From the NCBI RefSeq assembly GCF_002499975.2, contig NZ_CP052766.1:62001-126000 (forward strand): 64,000 nt of DNA, written 5' to 3'. The notes beneath the pieces are model-generated. The model worked only from the letters and a program-made list of their open reading frames with translations, was not told where the DNA came from and ran no database searches. Positions 10,816-19,912 of this stretch are shown piece by piece; within the stretch, counting starts at the first letter, position 1, and each line of letters begins with the position of its first letter. Position numbers and translations under genes: made by a program. Source of the stretch: Alteromonas pelagimontana (GTDB lineage: Bacteria > Pseudomonadota > Gammaproteobacteria > Enterobacterales > Alteromonadaceae).

Positions 10816-13137
10816 ATGAATAACAATTTATATGTCACCAAGCGTCATGGTGAGAAAGAGCCCATTGAGTTAGATAAAATTCATAAAGTTATTACTTGGG
10901 CTGCTGAGGGACTTAAGAATGTCTCTGTCTCTCAGGTAGAGATCAAAGCTCAAATTCAGTTTTATGATGGTATCAAAACCTCTGAAATTCATGAGACGCT
11001 TATTAAGTCAGCAGCAGATTTAATTTCTACTGATGCGCCGGATTACCAATATTTGGCAGCGCGTTTAGCGATTTTCCATCTTCGGAAAAAAGCTTATGGC
11101 AAATTCGAACCACCTGCACTATTTGAACATGTAACGTCGATGGTGGAGCAAGGTAAATACGATCTCCACCTGCTGAAAGACTATACGCCTGAAGAATTTG
11201 CTGAAATGGATTCTTTTATCGATCACTGGCGGGATATGAATTTCAGTTATGCAGCCGTTAAGCAACTGGAAGGTAAATATCTGGTTCAGAACCGGGTTAC
11301 CGGGGATATTTATGAAAGCGCCCAGTTTCTCTATATTTTAGTTGCTGCGTGTTTGTTTGCGAACTATCCAAAATCGACTCGTCTGGAATATGTTCGCCGT
11401 TTCTATAACGCCACGTCCACTTTTAAAATTTCTTTGCCCACACCTATTATGGCCGGGGTCCGTACCCCTACCCGCCAATTCAGTTCTTGTGTATTAATTG
11501 AAACCGGGGACAGCCTGGACTCTATCAATGCAACTGCCAGCGCCATCGTAAAATACGTGAGTCAGCGCGCAGGAATTGGTGTAAACGCAGGGCGTATTCG
11601 CGCTCTGGGCAGCCCTATTCGCGGCGGTGAAGCATTTCATACCGGTTGTATACCTTTTTACAAGTACTTTCAAACTGCCGTTAAAAGCTGTTCTCAAGGC
11701 GGCGTGCGAGGCGGTGCCGCAACATTGTTTTATCCGCTATGGCACATGGAAGTCGAAACGCTGTTGGTGTTAAAGAACAATCGCGGTGTAGAAGAAAATC
11801 GGGTAAGGCACCTGGATTACGGTGTGCAGTTTAACAAACTAATGTACCAGCGCATGATGAAGGATGGATATATCACCCTTTTTAGTCCTTCTGACGTGCC
11901 TGGTTTATATGATGCGTTCTTTGCTGATCAGAGCAAATTTGAAGAGCTGTATGTAAAATACGAAAACGACGACGGTATTCGTAAAAAACAAGTGAAGGCT
12001 ATGGAACTGTTCAGCTTGTTTATGCAGGAACGCGCCAGCACTGGCCGTATTTATCTGCAGAACGTTGACCACTGTAATACTCATAGTCCGTTCGATCCGG
12101 CAGTTGCACCAGTTCGCCAGAGCAATTTGTGTTTGGAGATTGCGTTACCCACCAAACCGCTTGAGCACGTGAATGATGAAAACGGCGAAATTGCTTTGTG
12201 TACACTTTCGGCTTTTAACTTGGGGGCGATTAAATCGCTGGATGAGTTTGAAGAACTTTCTGATCTTGCTGTGCGTGCATTAGACAGTTTACTTGATTAT
12301 CAGGATTATCCTGTACCTGCAGCTTATAATGCCACTATGAATCGTCGAACGCTGGGTATCGGTGTTATCAACTTTGCCTACTATTTAGCGAAAAATGGCG
12401 TGAAATATTCCGACTTTAGCGCCAATGGTTTGATTCACCGTACTTTTGAAGCTATGCAGTATTATCTGTTAAAAGCATCCAACAATTTAGCGAAAGAGAA
12501 AGGCGCCTGTCCTAAGTTCAATGAGACCACCTATTCAAAGGGTATCTTACCTATCGACAGTTATAAAAAGGATCTTGACGCGATTTGCAATGAGCCACTG
12601 CACTATGATTGGGATGCGTTAAGAGAAGAGATTAAAACTCATGGCCTGCGTAATTCAACATTGTCGGCGTTAATGCCATCGGAAACCTCTTCTCAGATAT
12701 CTAATGCCACCAATGGTATTGAACCACCTCGTGGACATATCAGCATTAAGTCCAGTAAAGATGGTGTGCTAAAGCAAGTTGTGCCTGAATACGAAACGCT
12801 GAAAGAAAAGTACGAACTGTTGTGGGATATTCCTTCCAACGATGGCTATCTGCAACTTTGTGGCATTATGCAAAAATTTGTTGATCAGACTATTTCAGCG
12901 AATACCAGCTATGACCCTGGTAAGTATGACAGTGGCAAGGTGCCAATGAAGTTATTGCTTAAAGATTTGCTAACTGCTTATAAATTGGGTGTGAAAACGC
13001 TGTATTATCACAACACTCGCGACGGCGCTTCAGATACCAGCTCGCTGGAAGCCAAAGAGCAACAGCAAAAGCCTCTGGCACAAGAAGCAGTAATCGCTGA
13101 AGATGACGATTGTGCAGGTGGTGCGTGCAAAATTTAG
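10816..13137 (+). CDS. nrdA: Class Ia ribonucleoside-diphosphate reductase alpha subunit
   Basis: This 773-residue catalytic subunit reduces ribonucleoside diphosphates to deoxy forms. It starts with an ATP-cone (roughly residues 1-95, beginning NLYVTKRHGEKEPIELDK) that senses ATP/dATP and controls overall activity. Active-site cysteines are visible in FSSCVLIE and in NLCLEIALP (thiyl Cys with Glu two residues on). The C-terminal shuttle pair is in DDCAGGACKI. Radical-transfer tyrosines are in TLYYHNTRD. It heads the nrdA-nrdB-yfaE operon, 56 bases before nrdB, and is preceded by NrdR sites that would repress it when dATP is high. Confidence 0.98.
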   Translation: MNNNLYVTKRHGEKEPIELDKIHKVITWAAEGLKNVSVSQVEIKAQIQFYDGIKTSEIHETLIKSAADLISTDAPDYQYLAARLAIFHLRKKAYGKFEPPALFEHVTSMVEQGKYDLHLLKDYTPEEFAEMDSFIDHWRDMNFSYAAVKQLEGKYLVQNRVTGDIYESAQFLYILVAACLFANYPKSTRLEYVRRFYNATSTFKISLPTPIMAGVRTPTRQFSSCVLIETGDSLDSINATASAIVKYVSQRAGIGVNAGRIRALGSPIRGGEAFHTGCIPFYKYFQTAVKSCSQGGVRGGAATLFYPLWHMEVETLLVLKNNRGVEENRVRHLDYGVQFNKLMYQRMMKDGYITLFSPSDVPGLYDAFFADQSKFEELYVKYENDDGIRKKQVKAMELFSLFMQERASTGRIYLQNVDHCNTHSPFDPAVAPVRQSNLCLEIALPTKPLEHVNDENGEIALCTLSAFNLGAIKSLDEFEELSDLAVRALDSLLDYQDYPVPAAYNATMNRRTLGIGVINFAYYLAKNGVKYSDFSANGLIHRTFEAMQYYLLKASNNLAKEKGACPKFNETTYSKGILPIDSYKKDLDAICNEPLHYDWDALREEIKTHGLRNSTLSALMPSETSSQISNATNGIEPPRGHISIKSSKDGVLKQVVPEYETLKEKYELLWDIPSNDGYLQLCGIMQKFVDQTISANTSYDPGKYDSGKVPMKLLLKDLLTAYKLGVKTLYYHNTRDGASDTSSLEAKEQQQKPLAQEAVIAEDDDCAGGACKI

Positions 13138-13193
13138 CACGCACCTGGCGACTCATCTTTCATTAATAAACGTTATAAGTGATTTAGGCAGTT

Positions 13194-14324
13194 ATGAAAT
13201 ACACCACGTTTAACCAACAAAGTGTGAATCCGCTTGCAGAGCCGATGTTCTTTGGCAATCCTGTAAACGTTGCGCGATATGATCAGCAAAAGCACAATAT
13301 ATTCGAGAAGCTGATTGAAAAACAAATCAGCTTCTTCTGGCGTCCGGAAGAAGTCGATGTATCTCGGGATCGGGTTGATTTTCAAAAACTTACCGACCCT
13401 GAAACACATATTTTTATTTCCAATCTGAAGTATCAGACGCTGTTGGATTCAGTTCAAGGACGTAGCCCAAACATTGCGTTTTTGCCTATTGTTTCTCTAC
13501 CGGAACTAGAAACCTGGATTGAAACCTGGTCGTTCTTTGAAACCATCCACTCGCGTTCCTATACTCACATTCTCAGAAATCTGTTTTCCGATCCTAGCGA
13601 TATTTTTGAAGATATCGTGGTGAACGAAGAAATTAAGCGGCGTGCCTCGGACATTTCTCGTTATTACGACGACTTGATTTTCGCCACTCAGCTTTGGCAA
13701 ACCCAAGGGGAAGGCGTACATACCGTAGATGGTGAAGCTCATACTATTAATCTTCGGGAGCTGAAGAAAAAGCTGTTTCTATGTATGAATTCAGTCAATG
13801 CGCTTGAAGCTATTCGTTTTTACGTTTCTTTTGCCTGCACTTTTGCTTTTGCAGAGCGTGAGTTAATGGAAGGAAATTCCAAAATCATCCGTTTGATTGC
13901 GCGGGACGAAAACCTGCATCTCACTTCTACTCAGCATATTCTGAATATATGGGCGAAGGGCAAAGATGATCCCGAAATGGCGGAAATTGCGGAAGAATGT
14001 AAAGAGCAGGCACGTCAAATTTTCCTCAGCGCCGTCGAGCAGGAAAAAGAATGGGCGGACTACCTGTTTAAAAATGGCTCTATGATTGGCCTGAACAGAG
14101 AAATTCTCTGCCAGTATGTTGAGTATATTGCCAATCAACGCATGTCTGCGATTGGTTTCGACGCTCCGTTCGATGTGCAAAGTAACCCGCTTCCCTGGAT
14201 GAATAACTACCTGAATTCAGATAATGTGCAGGTGGCCCCGCAGGAATCCGAAATCAGTTCTTATTTGGTCGGACAAATCGACTCTTCTGTCAGTGATAAC
14301 GATTTTGCCGATTTTGAGTTATAA
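13194..14324 (+). CDS. nrdB: Class Ia ribonucleoside-diphosphate reductase beta subunit
   Basis: The 376-residue R2 subunit houses the diferric-tyrosyl radical used by NrdA. The metal- and radical-site sequence [14 protein letters not shown] carries the Glu and His ligands plus the radical tyrosine equivalent to E. coli Tyr122. Other ligands are in [18 protein letters not shown] and [13 protein letters not shown]. Length matches E. coli NrdB (376). It lies between nrdA and the ferredoxin gene, consistent with one operon. Confidence 0.98.
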   Translation: MKYTTFNQQSVNPLAEPMFFGNPVNVARYDQQKHNIFEKLIEKQISFFWRPEEVDVSRDRVDFQKLTDPETHIFISNLKYQTLLDSVQGRSPNIAFLPIVSLPELETWIETWSFFETIHSRSYTHILRNLFSDPSDIFEDIVVNEEIKRRASDISRYYDDLIFATQLWQTQGEGVHTVDGEAHTINLRELKKKLFLCMNSVNALEAIRFYVSFACTFAFAERELMEGNSKIIRLIARDENLHLTSTQHILNIWAKGKDDPEMAEIAEECKEQARQIFLSAVEQEKEWADYLFKNGSMIGLNREILCQYVEYIANQRMSAIGFDAPFDVQSNPLPWMNNYLNSDNVQVAPQESEISSYLVGQIDSSVSDNDFADFEL

Positions 14325-14339
14325 CTGATCCTCAAATGA

Positions 14340-14612
14340 ATGAAAACAACTGATAAAACATTCCACATCGATATTGTCGATGTGGGATGCGCTGTTTCTC
14401 AACCTGATAAAACGCTGCTTGAATCACTGGAAGCGAATAATATTATTGTTCACTACCATTGTCGTGAGGGCTTTTGCGGTGCCTGTCGTACTAAGATGCT
14501 TAGTGGAAAGGTATCCTACACAACAGATCCTCTGGCATATATTGACGATGACGAAATTCTGCCTTGTTGTTGCATCGCCCTTTGCAACTTAGTCATTAAA
14601 GTTCCGCAGTAG
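14340..14612 (+). CDS. yfaE: 2Fe-2S ferredoxin YfaE, NrdB diferric-site maintenance
   Basis: A 90-residue plant-type [2Fe-2S] ferredoxin. The cluster ligands are in CREGFCGACRTKM, with the fourth cysteine in the CCC cluster near residue 80. In E. coli YfaE supplies electrons to assemble and repair the diferric-tyrosyl radical of NrdB. Its position 15 bases after nrdB supports the same role here. It is convergent with the gene ending at 14631, with no clear terminator in the 18-base space. Confidence 0.93.
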   Translation: MKTTDKTFHIDIVDVGCAVSQPDKTLLESLEANNIIVHYHCREGFCGACRTKMLSGKVSYTTDPLAYIDDDEILPCCCIALCNLVIKVPQ

Positions 14613-14630
14613 AAGCCACTGCTACAGATG

Positions 14631-15677
14631 TTATAGAACAGCCAGTTCCGTTACCGTTAGCTGCTGACCGTACATCTGCTTTAATCTTACCTTACGCTCC
14701 AAGTCGGCAATAATGGCACCAGAGAAATCTTTTCCGGTCAAATCTTCTGCCATGTTTATGCCACCAGGAGTATCCACATTAATTTCCATCATTTTGTTGC
14801 CGACAATATCCAGCCCGGTAAGGTACATGCCGTCTCGCATCAGCTTCGGTGCTACCGCTTCAGCAACCTTCAACGCTTCTTCATCAGGCGTGGCCATTTC
14901 ATATTTTCCTCCTGCGGATATATTAGAACGGCCGTCCCCAGTGCTGTTAAATCGGCGGAAGCAGGCATATACACCCTCAACCTGAAGCGGACGACCATTT
15001 AACGTAATTAAACGTAAATCTCCATCAGCAGCCAAGGGCAAGTATTCCTGTACAATGGCGTAACCATCACGAATAGTCGCTTCGATAATCTGATTAAGGT
15101 TTGCCTGACTATCCTGATTAATGATAAACACCCCCTGCCCTCCAGAGCCTTGCAGGGGTTTAATTACCGCTTTACCGTTAAAGTTTTCAATGGCCCTTTT
15201 TATTTCTTCTACCCTGCAGGAAATGGCTGTTTTCGGGCGTACAATTTCAGGATATGTTTGAAAGTAAGTTTTGTTGGAAGCATCGGTAAGATGAGTTGGA
15301 TCGTTCAGTACCAATACCCCCTGATTCGCCAGAAGCTGAGCAAATAAGAGCGCTGAATTGGGTGCCCATGGCCGCGTAAGGACCTCGTCCGCAGGATCTG
15401 ACCTTAGTAAAACTACATCAAACTGCGTTAAATTCACTCGCTCTAATGCTGAGTCTTCATGCTGTAGCTCAGCCAACAATTGTGCATCATCTTCATAATC
15501 TTTGCTTTGCGGGCGACTTACCATAGCAGCGATGGATTCATCTGATTCATAGATCAAATCGCTAAGTCCAACCAAAACTACTTCGTGACCGATACGTGCC
15601 GCCCGACGCGCCAGACGGATAGTAGTATAGTTATCTTTTTCGGTGTGAATATCATTAATAAAAAAAGCTATTTTCAT
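14631..15677 (-). CDS. GshB-like ATP-grasp ligase of an NFGA/QEGLA operon
   Basis: This 348-residue protein resembles glutathione synthetase GshB across the ATP-grasp core: KPLQGSGGQG at 173-182 (small ATP loop), EYLP near 211, and TGLDIVGNKMMEINVDTPGG near 287-305 with the Mg-binding Glu and Asn. The N-terminal domain starts MKIAFFINDIHTEKDNYTT, unlike E. coli GshB. Databases often call such proteins glutathione synthase. However, canonical gshB normally sits elsewhere, beside rsmE and yqgE. Here the ATG overlaps the stop of the DUF1704 peptidase by four bases. I infer a paralogue that joins an amino acid or peptide to an unknown acceptor. True GshB activity cannot be excluded. Confidence 0.75.
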   Translation of the reverse strand: MKIAFFINDIHTEKDNYTTIRLARRAARIGHEVVLVGLSDLIYESDESIAAMVSRPQSKDYEDDAQLLAELQHEDSALERVNLTQFDVVLLRSDPADEVLTRPWAPNSALLFAQLLANQGVLVLNDPTHLTDASNKTYFQTYPEIVRPKTAISCRVEEIKRAIENFNGKAVIKPLQGSGGQGVFIINQDSQANLNQIIEATIRDGYAIVQEYLPLAADGDLRLITLNGRPLQVEGVYACFRRFNSTGDGRSNISAGGKYEMATPDEEALKVAEAVAPKLMRDGMYLTGLDIVGNKMMEINVDTPGGINMAEDLTGKDFSGAIIADLERKVRLKQMYGQQLTVTELAVL

Positions 15678-16852
15678 AACATAGGCTCTAGTTGGAAAAG
15701 TTGTTCAAGTTTGACATTACGCACTTGTTTTACACGTTCACGACCCCGTTCGCCTCGCAAATGGTGAGGTATAATTCTTGGCGGCAGCAGCCACCCCTGG
15801 TTGAGTAACTCTTTGATCAGCATCCGCTGACCCATGGCAAATTTACCCAAAAATAAAAATTCAATGTCCCCGCCATCAGCCAGATAGGCAAGAAGTTCTC
15901 TTAACCCTCGCAAATACACTGAATCTTTTGTCAGACCTCCGCCTCTGCAGGCTCTCACTGCAACGTCAAAGGCATCTTCAGCGGGTAAATGATATTCGTC
16001 GTGAAGTTCATGAAAGATTTCTTTAACGGATTGGCGCTTTAAAGCAAGTTCAGTGGCAATAACTCGTGCGGCTATCACTCTTAGCCGGCGCGGAGGAAGA
16101 TAGCCAGCGAGATATTCCGCTAGCGTTCCCAATCCTTCCTGCAGCGGATCATAATGGGCCAAACCGTGCTCCAGCAGTTGTATAGGTTGGCATCTGCCGT
16201 TGTAACGCGTAACCACATGCGTGCCGACTTCATGGGCAATAAGGGGAGAAATACGCGCAGAGGGAAGCTTTACACTTTGAGCAACTTTCAGGTGCCCGTG
16301 ATGCACCATCATCATGGAATTTAAATCTTCCATCACCTCTACCCGAGACGCCATATCTGGAACTTCAGCACGATATGCATTGATTTCTTTATCGGCCGCG
16401 GTGACGATATCGGCGCAGTTGGCGTCACTGGCAGGGCCGCTCACTATCGGCACTTCATTGAGTATTTGGCGCGCACTGTGCACTAAACTCGGCTCGGCTT
16501 CACCAAACAGCTCCACGGAAATCGCCATAAACCCCCGGCTTTCCCGCATCATTACGAGATCCACCTGCAGTTCCAACTCCATCCTTTTTTCATAAAAAAG
16601 AGCGTGTAGTGAAGGATCTTCGACATCGTCTATTGGTAAATTTTGTAGCGCTTCTTTAATCTCACAAAAATTATCGGGAATCTCCGGATACCACATAACG
16701 GGATTGACGGTATAATCACTTTCCTGAAAACGCTGCCACATTCCGTCATTGTCGCAGGGGGAAAGATAATAAAGCCAGTCTACCCGAGCATCGATATCGG
16801 CCAGCTTTTTATCAATTCGTGATGCTACTGCGGGGAGTTCACTTACCGACAT
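15674..16852 (-). CDS. DUF1704 QEGLA-motif metallopeptidase (MATCAP-like)
   Basis: This 392-residue protein belongs to the family annotated as flavohemoglobin expression-modulating QEGLA motif protein (DUF1704). The zinc-peptidase motif HEVGTH is at 207-212, and LQEGLGTLAEY, the QEGL signature containing the likely third ligand or catalytic Glu, is at 237-247. Eukaryotic relatives include the tubulin carboxypeptidase MATCAP, which removes the C-terminal tyrosine. The bacterial substrate is unknown to me. A strong GGAGG ribosome site precedes the ATG at 16852. The gene overlaps the upstream amidohydrolase by ten bases and the downstream ATP-grasp gene by four, so all three should be made in fixed proportion. 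Confidence 0.88.
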   Translation of the reverse strand: MSVSELPAVASRIDKKLADIDARVDWLYYLSPCDNDGMWQRFQESDYTVNPVMWYPEIPDNFCEIKEALQNLPIDDVEDPSLHALFYEKRMELELQVDLVMMRESRGFMAISVELFGEAEPSLVHSARQILNEVPIVSGPASDANCADIVTAADKEINAYRAEVPDMASRVEVMEDLNSMMMVHHGHLKVAQSVKLPSARISPLIAHEVGTHVVTRYNGRCQPIQLLEHGLAHYDPLQEGLGTLAEYLAGYLPPRRLRVIAARVIATELALKRQSVKEIFHELHDEYHLPAEDAFDVAVRACRGGGLTKDSVYLRGLRELLAYLADGGDIEFLFLGKFAMGQRMLIKELLNQGWLLPPRIIPHHLRGERGRERVKQVRNVKLEQLFQLEPML

Positions 16853-17673
16853 TTCTTAATTTCCTCCCGAACTGCATCGACTGCTTTTTTCAAACCAGTA
16901 CGTAAATCTTCGATTGCCGCCAGGGAACTCTCTGCCCGCCATTCGTCCATATAAAACTTTTTATATTCCAACGTGATCGTGCAGACATCGCTTCCGTAGT
17001 TTGCGAAAACCCACTCTGGCCAATAACCTCCATCGGGGTATCGTACGTTCCCGCGAACGTCCAAATAACGGCCCTGGCAAGGTGTATCAGCCAAAGTGCG
17101 AGACAACTTATCGGCCACATTGCCAAACCTTTTGTGATCCAATGTGGTAAGCCCTAAATCAATATCAGGATTATCCTGAAATGAAGCCGGTGCCTTATTC
17201 GGGCCTGCCCGGCGGTGATTGTAGCTGTGTAAATCCAGTAACAGTACTTTACCGTGCTCGGCTATCATCTGCTCAAGCCATCCTCGCATCATCGCGTAAA
17301 ACGTGTCGTGTTGTTTAAGCGATCGCTCTATCATTTCCTCGGGTGGAGACTCCTTCCACACCTTCATCCCCCAGGTATCGTTCGGATCTGTGGAGCAAGC
17401 CTTGTTTCGAGCACGATTAAGATCAACTTCAAACCGGGACGTATAGCAGGAGAATACGTTGTCGCCAGTATTTGCCCATACGTCTGTCATGGGATCTTCT
17501 TCGCGGCGGCGTTCTGAATCATCAGCTTCAAGGAAGGGCAGAAGCTCTTCGCGCATCGCGTGTCCAGCGTGAACAGCAGTGGCCATAACCGGGCCGCGGC
17601 TGTGATGAATGAACCACCGGTCGTATGGCTCAGAAGAATAGCTAGATGTGTTAGTGCTAGAACCAGATATCAT
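16843..17673 (-). CDS. N-formylglutamate amidohydrolase family protein
   Basis: A 276-residue member of the N-formylglutamate amidohydrolase (PF05013) superfamily of zinc hydrolases that cleave amide bonds. Recognisable segments are FIHHSRGPVMATAVHAGHAMREELLPF near the N-terminus (metal and substrate region; quoted in part) and VLLLDLHSYNHRR near residue 145, the Asp-x-His metal motif. No histidine-utilisation genes lie nearby, so a HutG role is unlikely. GAGG eight bases before the ATG supports the start at 17673. It is the first gene of the three-gene operon and presumably acts on a substrate shared with the ATP-grasp and QEGLA proteins. Confidence 0.85.
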   Translation of the reverse strand: MISGSSTNTSSYSSEPYDRWFIHHSRGPVMATAVHAGHAMREELLPFLEADDSERRREEDPMTDVWANTGDNVFSCYTSRFEVDLNRARNKACSTDPNDTWGMKVWKESPPEEMIERSLKQHDTFYAMMRGWLEQMIAEHGKVLLLDLHSYNHRRAGPNKAPASFQDNPDIDLGLTTLDHKRFGNVADKLSRTLADTPCQGRYLDVRGNVRYPDGGYWPEWVFANYGSDVCTITLEYKKFYMDEWRAESSLAAIEDLRTGLKKAVDAVREEIKKCR

Positions 17674-18169
17674 GGGTTTGACCTCGCAATCGTGAGTAAC
17701 GTGAATATCTAGAGATAACGGACAGCATGAAGTGTGCCACGCAGCAAAGAATGTTATCGATTGGAATTAAAACACGCTCTATTTGTGGAGATCGCTTGCT
17801 TCAATATCATACAAAGTCATGGATGCCGTTAGTTTTTCCCATACCGAAACCTTTCCTGTGCTAAAGACTTCGGAACTCTTTAAAATCAATAAGAAGCAGC
17901 GTACTATCGACAAATTAACGAAATTTTGAAAAAGTTACAGAGCAACCCATGAGGCTTTAGCGTGTGAGATCGGCGCAACTTCACAGTCACATAGACCCAT
18001 TCAGCGTGCATCCGTCGTTTAATAATCAAGGCAACGTTGCACTTTAAACAAGTCCCTTTCTACTATCCGCAACGAAGAGCATTAACTGCTGAAGCGTTTC
18101 CGCCGCTCACCTGATCATTTTACCCGTTTACCACGTTCATTATCTAAATCACTCCCACAATATCGGGCT
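17674..18169. other. 496-base non-coding gap, divergent promoter region
   Basis: The gap separates the leftward amidohydrolase operon from the rightward gene at 18170, so it should contain both promoters. I see no convincing open frame, RNA gene or strong hairpin. Confidence 0.5.
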
Positions 18170-19021
18170 ATGTCTATCTCAATACAAAACACAGATGAAG
18201 AACCGCGCAATTCAGTGTTAGGCGAAATTAATGTTGCTTTTCACACATACTATCAAAAACGTAAAACGCAAATGCTTGAAAATATTCATGCAGGTAACTA
18301 CCAGGTTATTGTGCGGATGGATAACCGAATTATCGTTAAGTGTGGCGACAAGGTTACGCAGCACTTAATTAATAACGAGGCTTACCACACGATAAAAGCT
18401 GTCAGTCATCTTCCTGTTCTATTTTTTTATTTACTCAGCGAATCTCCCATTGAAACTGCTACTTTAAAAATTGAAGAGGTACTTCGCTCTCTAGAAAGCG
18501 AGCTGGAAAGTGATCAGCCTGAGAAACAAGCGCTGCTTGAAATCTGCGACCGTACAAAAGCGTTGTTAACAGAAATGAAAGACGAAGCAGCTTCACAATT
18601 CGACTGTTTTAATCAATACTGGCAGCAAATTGAAGTGATTGAGGGTCAGCTTTTAGCGAAAGCAGCAAGATTGGAAATCAGCCAGACGCTGTCTGTATTA
18701 AATAAAATATCGGCGGAGATGGAGTTGTCGGCGAGCAGGCTTTTTTTAGTCACTCTTGGAGGACACCAACCTCGGTATAAGCAATTAGCAAAATTAATAT
18801 TTAAACGCTGGTTCTCGGAGAATTCTATCCAGAATGTTGATGCAGAGCATCATGTGCACTACTGCGAAAAGGGCCAGTCGCTGGAAGATGCCTTAGACTT
18901 GGTGGCAACAGTCGTTACTGATCGCGAACTGGCTCGTTCTTTACTAGGATCTGATACAGCACTGGACCAGGATGTTTTAGGTCTTGTCGCCCAGCAGGAA
19001 ATTGACCGCGCTTGGCGCTGA
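18170..19021 (+). CDS. Hypothetical protein, predicted largely helical
   Basis: I do not recognise a family for this 283-residue protein. It has no signal peptide or clear membrane segment. A short hydrophobic stretch (LPVLFFYLLSES) is near residue 81. The middle (about 95-180) is rich in Glu, Lys, Leu and Gln and is probably helical or coiled coil. A GGHQPRYKQLAKLIFKRWF segment lies near 200. It stands alone between the amidohydrolase operon and an accessory region, with weak ribosome-binding signals. The long uninterrupted frame with varied composition argues that it is real. Function unknown. Confidence 0.7.
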   Translation: MSISIQNTDEEPRNSVLGEINVAFHTYYQKRKTQMLENIHAGNYQVIVRMDNRIIVKCGDKVTQHLINNEAYHTIKAVSHLPVLFFYLLSESPIETATLKIEEVLRSLESELESDQPEKQALLEICDRTKALLTEMKDEAASQFDCFNQYWQQIEVIEGQLLAKAARLEISQTLSVLNKISAEMELSASRLFLVTLGGHQPRYKQLAKLIFKRWFSENSIQNVDAEHHVHYCEKGQSLEDALDLVATVVTDRELARSLLGSDTALDQDVLGLVAQQEIDRAWR

Positions 19022-19124
19022 GTTAGGTGACCAGCTGTGAGGAAAATATCCAAATTTATAAGCAGTACGGTATATGCAAATACGTAGTTATCAGGATAGT
19101 TACCATGCTCGAAAGCCTCGCCTT

Positions 19125-19345
19125 TCAACCAATGAGCCCGTCCGAGCGAAGCGAACTGGTAGCGACGTCTTACCTTAAATAAATGGCCAATGCTTTAGAC
19201 AAGCCACTTTTGTGAAGGTGTAGAAGGCCTGAATCGAACGCGATTGACGCAGCTAAAAATCTGACAAGCCGCGTCCGAAGGGACGCAAGAGCAAGTGAAA
19301 GGGTAAACGATATGAAGGAAACAACTTGGCATAGTGCTAAAGTTG
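19125..19345 (+). mobile_element. Possible group II intron RNA remnant (domain I-like)
   Basis: The plus-strand stretch contains closely spaced motifs that remind me of the 5' RNA domain of bacterial group II introns: short GNRA-capped stems (CCGAAGGGACGC), GAGCCCGTCCGAGCG, GTAGCGACGTC, and GAAGGCCTGAATCGAACGCG. There is no reverse transcriptase frame and no recognisable domain V. If it is an intron it is a truncated relic. The call rests on pattern memory and a covariance search is needed. Confidence 0.3.
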
Positions 19346-19374
19346 GCCGGCTCCGCCAACCGAAAAGAGCCGGC
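19346..19374. terminator. Strong hairpin after the lipoprotein gene
   Basis: GCCGGCTC (19346-19353) pairs perfectly with GAGCCGGC (19367-19374) around a 13-base loop, immediately after the stop of the leftward lipoprotein gene. No clear T-run follows on either strand, so it may be an RNA-stabilising or weak termination hairpin. Confidence 0.5.
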
Positions 19375-19377
19375 AGC

Positions 19378-19911
19378 TTAATTCATATTACAGCGCCACC
19401 AGCCTTCATATCCGACCGTTAGGCCTTGGTCCAACTCAAAGTGCATTATGGCAGAAACATGTGTTTGCTTCTGTAATCTGTCTTTGCGGACTTCCTCCTG
19501 AGGTTGAATAGTAACCGTAATAGGCTGCGCAGCAAATTGGCCCCCCTCTGGCAACGCTCTTGAATTCTTATTCATGCCGGTTAGCTTAACCAACTTTCCA
19601 TGAACTTTAATTACGCCAGCTACTTTACCAGCATTTGCTCCGACTACCAGCACGGGAGAGCTGCCAGCAGTATAGGAAAAGGCGCACCTGGGGGTTTTAG
19701 AAAGAACCTTATCGACTTCTGCGCTATCTAAAGTCATAGGGTCGATTGTAGGAATGTCAGGACTTTCAACTGCGGCTTGCGCCGAGACAATTTCCGGTGA
19801 TGGCTTGGGGGCTTGTTTTGCGCCAAGAGCGGCATCCGGCGGTGGGTTTCTGCATGCAGCGATTCCTGTACCCGTCATAATAATTACCATCAAGCGAATG
19901 TAAGAGGACAT
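19378..19911 (-). CDS. Predicted lipoprotein of unknown function
   Basis: The ATG at 19911 is preceded by an excellent GAGGAGG site, giving 177 residues. A longer frame from 19929 would overlap the upstream gene by 17 bases. The N-terminus MSSYIRLMVIIMTGTGIAAC is a signal peptide ending in a lipobox-like Cys20. It is followed by a Pro/Ala-rich linker (to about residue 65) and a compact domain with RCAFSYTAGSSPVLVVG and a C-terminal GYEGWWRCNMN. I do not know its function. It starts 2 bases after the DUF305 gene ends and is clearly in the same operon as that gene and the cytochrome. Confidence 0.7.
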   Translation of the reverse strand: MSSYIRLMVIIMTGTGIAACRNPPPDAALGAKQAPKPSPEIVSAQAAVESPDIPTIDPMTLDSAEVDKVLSKTPRCAFSYTAGSSPVLVVGANAGKVAGVIKVHGKLVKLTGMNKNSRALPEGGQFAAQPITVTIQPQEEVRKDRLQKQTHVSAIMHFELDQGLTVGYEGWWRCNMN

Positions 19912-19912
19912 C

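Larger units (their letters stand above)
19022..19377. other. 356-base gap with structured sequence
   Basis: No open frame is evident. Positions about 19125-19345 look like structured RNA and are listed separately as a possible group II intron remnant. A strong hairpin follows at 19346-19374. Confidence 0.5.
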
